Of a DNA stretch of 64,000 bases, positions 21,853 to 31,800 are shown piece after piece (the first letter of the stretch is position 1; each line of letters opens with the position of its first letter). The notes under the pieces were generated by a model. That model made no database searches, had not been told where the DNA came from, and was given only the letters and a program-made list of their open reading frames with translations. The DNA comes from Moringa oleifera (taxonomy: Eukaryota; Streptophyta; Magnoliopsida; Brassicales; Moringaceae), in assembly GCA_021397835.1 (NCBI GenBank), contig JAJFZO010000605.1, positions 372,001 to 436,000 on the forward strand, read 5' to 3'. Both the position numbers and the translations under genes were made by a program.

Positions 21853-22680
21853 ATTTGTTCCAAACTTACATTACAGATGATAAAAAGTAAATCAAAAACT
21901 CTCTTTGAGTTTTACGAGCCAATTTTGCTTTATATATTTCTGCTAGAGTTTTAATTTTCAAGTTTGTTTTGTATTATCAAGTGAATGCATTTTCTCTCCT
22001 GCACAAGCCATGTTATCATTTAGCATGAAAAGAAGTCCCTGTTCTCAGAAAGCCACATGCTTCATCCTATTGCCTTGGTTCTCATACATCCAAAGCTTAT
22101 CAACAACAAGCGTCGTGGTCCCAAGAAGTAAACCTGGTTTTCCCTGCATGAACCTTTTGGTTCTCGAAAAGAAAAGAAAAGAAAAGAAACTGGACGTGTC
22201 CTTTCCGCATGAACCTTTTGGTTCTTAAGAAATCAAGGAAAAGAAAAGAAAAGAAACTACAGAAAACATGGGATAGGAAAGTTAAACAAAGGCCAGTAAG
22301 TTAAATGGAGACAAGCTTAGTACAAGCCACTCGTGAACACAATATAATACTCGCATCATAATTGGTAATTAAACTACAATTAAGATCTTCGAATTATAAC
22401 CACATATAATATAATAAAGCTTAATAATGTAGGTTGTCTTTATCTCAACAGATCTGGATCTTGATCCCTTCAACAACTATTATTTAGCACATTTTGCTGT
22501 TCGAGGTTCTTTCTATTGGGACAGGCAAGACAAGCAAAAGTTTTGAAAATGGAGCAGCCCTACTTTTATAATTGAAGAGAGTAGGATAATGTGGCAGCAG
22601 GGGAGGCAAAACAGGTGATGACTATTTAGGTTGCAAGCATAACAAATACACAAAGTGACAAGAGAACAGGACACCTCATA
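21853..22680. other. Spacer between DUF241 genes 2 and 3, with a small direct repeat
   Basis: A direct repeat GCATGAACCTTTTGGTTCT followed by (GAAAA)n occurs at about 22146-22190 and again at about 22207-22256. Otherwise A+T-rich and non-coding. Confidence 0.55.
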
Positions 22681-22852
22681 CCAACTTCCCTTTTTCATTA
22701 GGGTGTTGAGGAGTAAAGATGAATCCCATTATTGGAGCTGTGTTGGCCAATGATGCAACAACATACCCAACTTCCCTTTTTCATTAGGTGGTTGAGGACT
22801 AAAGGTGAATCCCATTATTCGAGCTGTGTTGGCCAATGATGCAACAAGATAC
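22681..22852 (+). repeat. 86-bp tandem duplication upstream of DUF241 gene 3
   Basis: Units 22681-22766 and 22767-22852 both start CCAACTTCCCTTTTTCATTA and run through GAATCCCATTATT, GAGCTGTGTTGGCCAATGATG and CAACAA. They differ at only a few bases, so the duplication is recent. It lies about 165-335 bp before the gene 3 ATG and duplicates a CCAAT-containing segment. Confidence 0.92.
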
Positions 22853-22881
22853 CCGATTCTGAAGGGGAGCCCACTCTGGCC

Positions 22882-22948
22882 TCACATGCGCATCACATTG
22901 ACATGAACAGGTTTGTCTCTTTTCTTCCCTTTATGTGTCTCTATATAA
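22882..22948 (+). promoter_or_regulatory. DUF241 gene 3 promoter: shared element and TATA box
   Basis: TCACATGCGCATCACATTG then ACAT (22882-22904) is nearly identical to 26331-26352 upstream of gene 4. TATATAAG follows at 22942-22949, about 70 bp before the ATG. Confidence 0.65.
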
Positions 22949-23014
22949 GGGAGAATCAGAGGCTGATATCAAACCATCTCAAATCTGAGTCTCCTGTGAA
23001 AAAAGAGAGCAACA

Positions 23015-23890
23015 ATGGCTGCTAAGTATCACACTAGACAAATTAGCTTCCCCTCAAGATCACATCCTACGACTCTAGCCATTGAAGAGGAGCTAAACAA
23101 GCTAAGAGCATGGGAAGCATCCTCCACATCAACATCAGGATCCATCTGCATAGGCCTGTCAGGAGTAGAAGAGCTGTACAGATGCATGGATGGTCTTCTC
23201 AACATGGCATCCACCCAGCAAGTCCTCTCTCAACACCAACATGAGAAATATGTTGATGAATTGTTGGATGGATCCATGAGACTTTTAGACATTTGTGGCA
23301 TTGCAAGAGACACCATGTTGCAAGCCAATGAACACATTCGTGCTCTTCAATGTGCTCTGCGGAGGAGAAAGGGAGATTCAAGCTTTGAAAGCAGTATCTC
23401 TAACTACACTCGGTTTAGGAAGAGTGTGGCAAAAGATGCCAAAAAATTGATGGTCAAGTTGAGGCAAATGGATAACAAACTCGGGAAATCACCACTCTTA
23501 GATCAAGATCATCACCTTTCAGCTGTGATTGGTGTGCTCAGAGAAGTCAATGTAATGAATATTTCTATTTTTCAATCTCTATTGTCATTCTTATCAGCAT
23601 CGGTGAACAAGACAAAGCAAAGTAGATGGTCACTGGTGTCAAAATTGATGCATAAGGGGGCAATAGCATGTGAAGAGAGGCGAGAAAATGTGAATGAGCT
23701 GGAAAGTGCTGAGGCTGCACTCTGCAAATATGCTTCAGCCAACGAGTCTGATGCCAAGAAGATGCAAACAGCACTTAAGAAATTGGAGGCCTTGGAGATG
23801 AGCATCGAAGATCTTGAGAATGGTCTTAAGTGCGTCTTTAGATGCTTGATTAAAACAAGAGCTTCTCTGTTAAACCTTATCTCTCAATAG
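23015..23890 (+). CDS. DUF241 (BPS1-like) family protein 3 (291 aa)
   Basis: Intronless, ATG to TAG. Shows TRQISFPSRSHPTTLAIEEE, ELYRCMDGLLNMASTQQVL, LDGSMRLLDICGIARDTM, LQCALRRRKGDSSFES, NYTRFRKSVAKDAKK, RWSLVSKLMHKG, and ends CLIKTRASLLNLISQ. Closest in style to copy 4 (FPSR/FPAR rather than LPSR, and RASLLN at the end), consistent with these two being the younger pair. Function unknown for the family. The promoter has an 86-bp tandem duplication and the shared upstream element; the 3' element begins 22 nt after the stop. Confidence 0.92.
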   Translation: MAAKYHTRQISFPSRSHPTTLAIEEELNKLRAWEASSTSTSGSICIGLSGVEELYRCMDGLLNMASTQQVLSQHQHEKYVDELLDGSMRLLDICGIARDTMLQANEHIRALQCALRRRKGDSSFESSISNYTRFRKSVAKDAKKLMVKLRQMDNKLGKSPLLDQDHHLSAVIGVLREVNVMNISIFQSLLSFLSASVNKTKQSRWSLVSKLMHKGAIACEERRENVNELESAEAALCKYASANESDAKKMQTALKKLEALEMSIEDLENGLKCVFRCLIKTRASLLNLISQ

Positions 23891-23912
23891 GGGCATTCTA
23901 AAATCCTGCAAA

Positions 23913-23938
23913 GGCATCCAAATTTTAGAGGATCTGCT
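23913..23938 (+). promoter_or_regulatory. Conserved 26-nt 3'-UTR element, DUF241 gene 3 copy
   Basis: GGCATCC then AAATTTTAG then AGGATCTGCT, 22 nt past the stop codon. A perfect PUF-type site TGTACATA follows at 23969-23976. Confidence 0.7.
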
Positions 23939-26330
23939 GAAGGATTCCATTTTTAGTATCAGAAAAATTGTACATATACAAAAACTCTACAGTTATTCAA
24001 TGAAACACAAACAGCAAGTTTACTATCAACATTTATGCTGTTCTCCTCTTTTTTCTCTTCCTTTGTTAACAAGGATATGATATCCCCATTCCTAAAATCC
24101 CTCGTGCATAACATCTCAACAAACAAACTCCGAGTAGTCAGATGCACAAAAATGCAAATTTCACCAAAATGAGACTTAATAAAAGAGGAGTTGAAGATCT
24201 ACATTCCAAATTCTTTTTCAAGTACCACAACCTGGCCGCAAATGCTCATAAGCTTTTCTGTATTTCCATAAACAGGCTTAATATAACCTAGGAACTCTTC
24301 ATGCTGTTTGATATTCGGGCTTATAGGCCAAGCAGAAGAAAGTCTGTGTCAAGTGCATTTGGAACTTGCTCTGAAATCAATCTATAGGCACCAATGGCAC
24401 ATGAAGACCAGGCTGCAGATGTTAAGCATCTAAATCCCAGAATTTTCAATCTCAAATTGGCTCATAATTGTCTACAGAAACTCTTGTAACCAGTGGTATC
24501 AGTATCTCATGGGAAGAAATATACTGAAGCTTTAGTTCCTTGCTTGAGTGTGTCCGCTCACGGATCTTTGGTTTATGGCCCAAATTAGAGACCTTACAGG
24601 GAATTAACATAAGATCACAGACTATAAGGCTGTGGAATCTTTATTTCTATTAATTTGTGACTTTTGTTCTTCAATTCTATAGCAGTAGAAGCCTTGACCG
24701 ATGTGAATTTCATGAAGTTCTAAGTTCAGAAGTAGTAGCATATAGGCATTTACAGAGGGAAATTAAATGACATAACTTCATAAAGAGAAGAACCAAACTG
24801 AAAAATTTATATTGCCTTAAGGATGATATCACTTAGAAACACAAGCACCCACTTGACGAGGACTCAATCATTTGAGGTCTAAATCAGGCAAACTGATCTA
24901 ACAGTTTAGTAGGAACATCAACCCTTTAACCATCTTAAGGGTAAAAATGGTTGCCTATATTTTATGTAAAGAGTTACTAGCCAAGCTCCGGTTCCAAAAC
25001 TATTACAAATATCGCAATTATGTATCCCACTGAAGCTGCTGCATTGTCGTTTTATTCTTCTTTTTTCTCTTCTTTTCTCTAAAGGAAACATCACTTTCTT
25101 TTTAATATTCAAGGAAGTCTCGAGATTCCATTTGTTTTTTTTATCGTCCCGTATATTGAAGATGAAACTATGTAGCTAGCAAATGAGAAGTCGGAAGAAC
25201 ATCATTTACATCATTACACGTGTTCATCCTAGAGTGAATTAAGTAGGAAGCTCTTTACTCGATAAGATATTTCGTATCAGAGAGAAGCATATTCTATAAC
25301 TTCTTTTCTTCACCCGTTTCCCAGACAAAACCACTTTACAAGCAACAAGATTCTCACATATTTCTCTAATTTAGAGGCAATAAGGGTCAATGGCTCTATA
25401 ATTATATGCTTTCCTGTATAAGTGAGGTCCATTTCTGAAACTTAAGATTCCAGACCCTTCCTATATTACAGGGGTGCTTCAAAATTTATCCCAACAAAAA
25501 AATGCAGTGCCATGTGCTGGATCGTACCTGCACTTTTATGGGGTTCTCAGCCAGGGTTCACAACCAAAATAGTTGAATTTCTACATGAGAAGAACGACAG
25601 AAAGGGAATCATAAAAAAACAAAATGAATATCAGGGAAGTAAAATATAGAACACATTCAGTATATGAACACAGGCCGTCCATGACAGACCCTCTTGGCGG
25701 TGTGCATTCCTAATGAGTTGAGGCTCAATGGATCAGCAGGATTCATCGATTAAGCAAATACAATACACATGTTCTGTGCCTCCTAATTATCATATATTCA
25801 AGTACGAATCCAACGTGTTAACTTGGCAGGCTGCAGACCGTAGAAGGAAAACAGTCGCAACATGACACTCGTGCATCTATAAACATGTGAGATATTAATT
25901 TCTTATGTTAACCACCATATCATATGGTCATGTTGAGCTGCTTACCTTCCTTAATGCAAGGCTCCAAATCTTTGGAGATCTCAATTTATGGATTCCCAAG
26001 GTTCTCCATATCTAGAAAGACTCGGGACATTAAGCTACATTTCTTTAATCTAAACCCAACTCCCATGAATTGAACAAACCCCAACTCCCACGAATTGAAC
26101 AATAAAGAAAACAAAGTCGGCGGTGACATTGACGGTGGTGCATGAAAGTGAAAGCAAAGGGGAGATAAGACTAACACATCCAGAGTTAGTACCTAACCAG
26201 AACCCATTAGATCACACCGTACCCATATAACAACCATCAAATCTTATTAAATATGGTGAGTGTATAGTCCTTTATTGGTAGAAGATATGACAACATATCC
26301 ATACCATGGAAGAGAAAGGCCACGCAGCCT
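23939..26330. other. Spacer between DUF241 genes 3 and 4
   Basis: About 2.4 kb. No fifth DUF241 remnant, no RNA gene and no mobile-element coding motif seen. A short duplication (CCAACTCCCA[CT]GAATTGAACAA) occurs near 26046-26102. Confidence 0.5.
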
Positions 26331-26400
26331 TCACATGGCATCACATTGACATAGGACCTACATATCCTTCTGATCCTTCTACCTTATTGTGGATATAAAT
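26331..26400 (+). promoter_or_regulatory. DUF241 gene 4 promoter: shared element and TATA box
   Basis: TCACATGGCATCACATTGAC then AT (26331-26352) matches the gene 3 element. TATAAAT lies at 26394-26400, about 50 bp before the ATG at 26447. Confidence 0.65.
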
Positions 26401-26446
26401 ACGTGATGATGAAGAATTATATCATACAATCGAAGCTCATCTTACC

Positions 26447-27364
26447 ATGACAGAAGGAGAGCAAACGGCTAAGCTCCCTGCTCGGTACAATGTTCGATCC
26501 ATTAGCTTCCCTGCTAGATCAGATCCAAGCGCCAAAAGATTTGAAGAAGAGCGAATTAAGAATAGGTGTCTGAAGGAGGTATCTTCATCAAACTCTGAAA
26601 CTATATGCACCAGCCTCTCCAGTCTCACAGAGCTTTACAGATGCATTGGGGATCTCTTCAATTTGCCGGTGATCCAACAAGCTCTAGCCCAACAACACCA
26701 TAAGAAATTGGTCAGTGAATGGTTAGATGGCTCTGTAAGGTGCCTTGATATCTGTGGCAAAACCAGAGACGCTGTTCTTTTGATTAAAGAAGGCGTTCGT
26801 GAACTCCAATCAGCGCTTCGACGTAAAAAAGCTGGAGACTTGAGCATTGAACATTACGTCAGCGCTTACTTTGGCTTGAGAAAGAAGATGAAGAAGGAAA
26901 TTACAAAGTCCCTCCCATCAATAAAAGAAATGGACAACATTTTCAGGGCCTCTCCTCTGTTAGATCTTAATCATCGCCTCTCTGTGGTGGCGAAACTGCT
27001 TAAAGAAGCCAACCTGATAACAGGTTCCATCTTTGGCTTACTCTTCTCGTTCTTGTCCGCACCAGTAGCCTTAAACCCTAAGCCTAAAAGATGGTCATTA
27101 GTTTTGAAGCTGCTGAAGAAGGGAGTTTCAGCGAAGGAAGCCAAACAGGGAAACATGAACGAGCTGGAGAGCGTGGACACTGCGCTCAGCAAACTATTGC
27201 TGCAAAACGAAAGCGAAGATGACGAAGCGGAGAGGATTGAGTGCGCACTTACAGGCCTGGAGGCTGTAGAAGTCATCGTTGAAGATTTTGAGAAGGAGCT
27301 GGAGAACTTGTTCAGGCGGATGATCCAGTCCAGAGCCTCTCTTCTCAATGTACTTTCCATCTGA
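26447..27364 (+). CDS. DUF241 (BPS1-like) family protein 4 (305 aa)
   Basis: Intronless, ATG to TGA. N-terminus MTEGEQTAKLPARYNVRSIS followed by FPARSDPSAKRFEEE, then ELYRCIGDLFNLPVIQQAL, LDGSVRCLDICGKTRDAV, LQSALRRKKAGDLSIE, SAYFGLRKKMKKEI, RWSLVLKLLKKG, and an acidic NESEDDEAER stretch near residue 255. It ends MIQSRASLLNVLSI. Same-strand tandem paralogue of copies 1-3; function unknown for the family. The 3' element lies 29 nt past the stop. Confidence 0.92.
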   Translation: MTEGEQTAKLPARYNVRSISFPARSDPSAKRFEEERIKNRCLKEVSSSNSETICTSLSSLTELYRCIGDLFNLPVIQQALAQQHHKKLVSEWLDGSVRCLDICGKTRDAVLLIKEGVRELQSALRRKKAGDLSIEHYVSAYFGLRKKMKKEITKSLPSIKEMDNIFRASPLLDLNHRLSVVAKLLKEANLITGSIFGLLFSFLSAPVALNPKPKRWSLVLKLLKKGVSAKEAKQGNMNELESVDTALSKLLLQNESEDDEAERIECALTGLEAVEVIVEDFEKELENLFRRMIQSRASLLNVLSI

Positions 27365-27393
27365 TACTTCATTTTATCTTGAAAGCTCTTCAT

Positions 27394-27420
27394 GGCATCC
27401 GTGTTTCAGAGGATCCGTAG
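27394..27420 (+). promoter_or_regulatory. Conserved 3'-UTR element, DUF241 gene 4 copy
   Basis: GGCATCC then GTGTTTCAG then AGGATCCGTAG, 29 nt past the stop. Diverged slightly from the gene 2 and 3 copies (weaker stem) but clearly alignable. Confidence 0.65.
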
Positions 27421-28871
27421 AATATTGTGATTAGGACTGTGCACAATACTGCAACTGTACAGTAACATATTGCCAATTTCTTTTGAATAACAATAAGAGT
27501 AAATTAATAAAATCTTTTGAACAATTAATTTTTTTGGTATCATTTAAATCTCTTGATTTTTAGATTCTCTTTAATCAAATTCTATTTTTAATAATTTATC
27601 ATCTGTCAATTTATATTAAATTAAATTTATCAAATAAATTTAAAATATTTAAATAATATATTTCCAAAACAAATTTTAGCTATTTAAGTTACGTCATTAA
27701 AAAATTAAATTTTTTACTATTAAAAATACTTTTAAAAAAGTGAATTACTTATTACTCAAAATATTATTAAAAAATTTATATTTATCAAAATATTTAAAAA
27801 TAATTTATTTAAAAATTATTCAATTTTAATGGATAAAATTACAATGAAGTATAAAATCAAATTTTCAGATATTTTAACAATAAAAATATAATTATTTTTA
27901 CAAAAAATTAATTGAAATAAAATGAATAAGTAATAATTTATTTAAAATCATTTTAAAAATCAAAAGTTGATTTAGGAGAAAGAATAAAACTCAAGATTTA
28001 AATTAGTTTAACTTTTTTATTTTTTATATAATATAAAATTATTAATTACAAAAAGTTGAATTTTATTTATTTATAAATTATATATTATATTATTAATATT
28101 TTATAAAGTTTTATTTATTTTAATCGTAATCAATTTTGTTAGTTTGAAGATTCAATCTTAAAAGTGTTGTATATATTAAGAAATGTGCCGAGATTAGATA
28201 GATATTTATTTGATGTTAGATAGAGTGTAAGTATAACATTGATCTTAGTTTTGACACTTCAACCTATGAATATTGATGTTTAAAAAATCAGTCACTCTCT
28301 CATTTATAAAAATTTATTTGATTTAATCATAATAATAAAATTTTATTTTTAAATAAATAAAATTATTTATAATCTATTATTGATTTTAACGGTAACCACT
28401 TAATTCTATTTACAAATAAATAAAACTATGTCATCACATTCAAAGTTTCTTAAGATAAATAATAATATATGAAATATGAGATTGAATTTGTAACATGAAA
28501 ACTTACAATAATTGTACAATTATTTTATGTCAAAATGCAATGTTACATATAAAGTATAACACAATAGGAGCGTGATGATTTCTAAGACATAATCCAGAAA
28601 GGGAAGTATTAAACATTTTTCGGTATTCAAAAAAAAACAAATATTATAATAAAATCATACAAAAAAGATACTCTCAGTAAGCCGACGTGGCGGTGTCGGA
28701 GCAAAAACCGGGTTACACTAGTGTCCCTTTGCCTTCTTTTCGTTGCTCCATGTCTACTCTCTCGTTTTTCCGTCTTCGGTTGTCGTCTTCACGGCCTCCC
28801 ATTTCCGGCTACGCCCTGTAACAGAATTACAGGAAGGGAAGAACAAGAAGAAAAACGTCAGAAGAAAAAGA
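27421..28871. other. Extremely A+T-rich spacer and ClpX upstream region
   Basis: 27530-28150 is nearly all A/T with no complex sequence. From 28680 the composition shifts to G+C-richer DNA typical of a 5' UTR. An in-frame ATG at 28743 precedes the chosen ClpX start. Confidence 0.5.
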
Positions 28872-31800
28872 ATGTTTTTTTCACTTCTGAAACTCGCAAC
28901 CAAGAAACCCACCCGCCGTATGATCAAACTCCTTCCTCTATTTCAGTGCGATATCTCCTTCCCGGCAGCGGAACTCTCAATTCTACCTCATAAGACTCTG
29001 ACTTTCACCTTGTTTTCCCGCCAGAAGTGGGATGGCGGTACCGATTACGATCATATTAGAGCTGATGTCAATTGCCCGCGCTGTTCCAACCAGATGCCTG
29101 TCCTCTTCTCCAACCGGCCGTTATCATTGACAGCGCGAGAGCCCGGGATCTACCAGGCCGTTAACTTCTGTCCCAGTTGCAAAACGGCGTTCTACTTCAG
29201 GCCTTTTAAGTTAGTTCCGTTGCAGGGCAGTTTCATCGAGCTTGGTAGGGTCAAGGGATCAGCGGACATGGACGGGAATTTCGAGAAAGGTTGGGGGCAA
29301 ACGGGGATAGTAGATGTATCTGGAAACCACGATTCTGAAGCAGCGGAGCAGAAGAATTCCGGGAAGAATTTGCCAACGCCGAAGGAGATTTGTAGAGGGC
29401 TTGATGAGTTCGTTATCGGGCAGGAAAAGGCAAAAAAGGTTAGCTTTGCTTTTGTGAAAGTAGAATTTGTGGACTTACATCAATACATGTGAATTTTCTA
29501 TAGTTTTACGTGACATTGTGGCACTATCAGGTGCAATCTTTTGTTTTCGTTCGTCATTTTACTCGTCATAGTGTGATAGAATTGCTGAGGCAGTCATATA
29601 GATATTAGCAATGTAAATTTTGGCAGAGTTCCATTTTACTTTATTGAACATCTACTCCTGTAACAGGTACTTTCTGTGGCAGTTTACAACCACTACAAAA
29701 GGATTTATCATGCTTCCCAGTGCAAAGGGTTAGTTCTTGATGGACTTCTTATTCTGTCAGTTAGTGTCCTTAGAATTGTGAAGGAGTGGTTCATCCTGAT
29801 CACAAGTCTAAGTGTTGCTCTTTAGTGGTCACTAGAGTCAGATGCTTGTCTATTTATTTCTGCTTTCACAAGCCCAAACATATTCATATGGATAACAGGT
29901 CAGGTTCTGAACTGTGGAACAGTGACATTGCAAACGATAATGTTGATCTGGTTGAGCTGGAGAAGAGCAATGTACTGCTAATGGGTCCCACTGGCTCAGG
30001 TATCATCATTGCGTTTATGTTTATATACTTTGGTTGTTGCATGTGATGCAACATAGTTATCCTCCTGTTTTGTGGTGTTAAATTTCCCGGCTTATTGTAA
30101 TTGCTACTTTGATGTTGGCATTTTTACCTTGACTATAAGGATAGGAAAGACATTACTAGCGAAGACTCTAGCACGGATTGTGAATGTGCCATTGGTCATT
30201 GCTGATGCAACATCATTAACACAGGCAAGTACATATTCCTTGTGGTTTGGCATCTTTCTATTTACTCCAAGATGTTTAAGTCTTTGTATAATTCAAGTGT
30301 TTAGCTGGAAGTGTGGAAGGGTCTCTGAATTCCTGAGGCCAAGAGGAAAATTATGGCACTAGTTCCTTTACTTATTTTTTTGGATGCTATGGAAGTAGAG
30401 GAACTGAAGGGGTTGAGACCCCTTTATCTTGATCAAGGATAGATGGGTTATGCTTTTTTATTTTTGGGTTTGATGGGGAACTTTTTTGTAAAGGAAGTGG
30501 CAAGTGTGGAGTTAGTGGAACTTGTTACCTCTATCTAGCTAACTATACATGTATATGGATGGCACCCCTTGCTGCTACCTGTATTTAATGTAAATATATA
30601 ATAATTTCTTTTTGATAGAAAAAAAGGACATAATTCTAGTGTTTGGCCTTCCAATCATGTGATTCTCTTGGATTGTTGAACTCAATCACAAGGAGTTTCT
30701 TCTTGGTTGGGAATACATGCATTGAGGAGGTTAGAAAGAAATTATCTTACTTGTCTCATCTATTTTTTTGGGTAACTTAGAATGGTGGAATAGAAGGGTT
30801 CTTGATGGTGAGGGGTTCATTTGTTTTCGTCAGGGGTAGGTGGTTTCATGTTTCGAACTTCTGGTTCATTGAAGTTTCTTTTGGAGATTATGAAGAACTT
30901 ATAGGTTTCTTGGAGAATAGCTGTACTTGTACTTGGGTGGGGCCTTCTTCACACTTTTGTGAATAAATCTTGTATTATGAACAAAGGAAAAAGAAAAGAA
31001 AAAAGAAGGCTTCACCATTGACTTCTGAGAGAAAGTTAAGCAGAAGCTATTAGGCATGTTGCACTGTTGCTGGGTACATGTTGAAACAACTAAAAGTTTG
31101 ATTAGTAAATTGGTGTTTCTCCCAAATAAAAGTCCATAAAAAATTGATGAAAATATTATTTGTTGCACTGAGTTCTAGCTACCTTCTTGTCTCAAGTGAA
31201 ATTGTTTTTGATATATAAGACCTCAGTATCTTGAGTTTATTCTAATATGGTGACTGTCTCCCTGATTCCCATGTGGCAAGACAAGTGGAATCGGTGACTG
31301 TGGAACCTTGGATAAGTCTCTTTTCAGCACTGATGTTTATATATGCAAGACGTTTATCAGCACTTCTCCTCATGGGTTTTGTATCTAAATGTCTTAAATG
31401 TTTTGTTGTCAGTAGGAATAATTTTTTGACTTTTACACTAAATCTCAGTGATGAATTCAACTGCTTCTTTCTCCAGGCGGGTTATGTAGGAGAAGATGTG
31501 GAGTCAATTTTATATAAGCTACTGGTGGTATGCTTCATTCTCACATTATTTCATGATTCTTGTATTTGTGTACATAGCTTGATCCCACTCTTTAGAAATC
31601 GCAACCTTCTTGGTGTTGCTGTGAAGTCTAAACCCTGTTGGTCAGTTATCAATTGCTGTTTTTAATGAGCTGAGCATGGTTAAGATGCATATATTTGTTT
31701 GTCTTCATATTTACCATGTCCGTGGGTGTGTTGATGAGGCCTAGCTGACATCTTGTTTTCTCTGTGCCCTAGTTACCCCTTTTTTCCATCTTGCCTTTTC

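Noticed and set aside
28743..28871. ClpX start at the upstream in-frame ATG 28743
   Set aside because: It would add 43 residues with a Lys/Glu-rich stretch; the ATG at 28872 gives a typical basic mitochondrial presequence. Not excluded, noted as an alternative.
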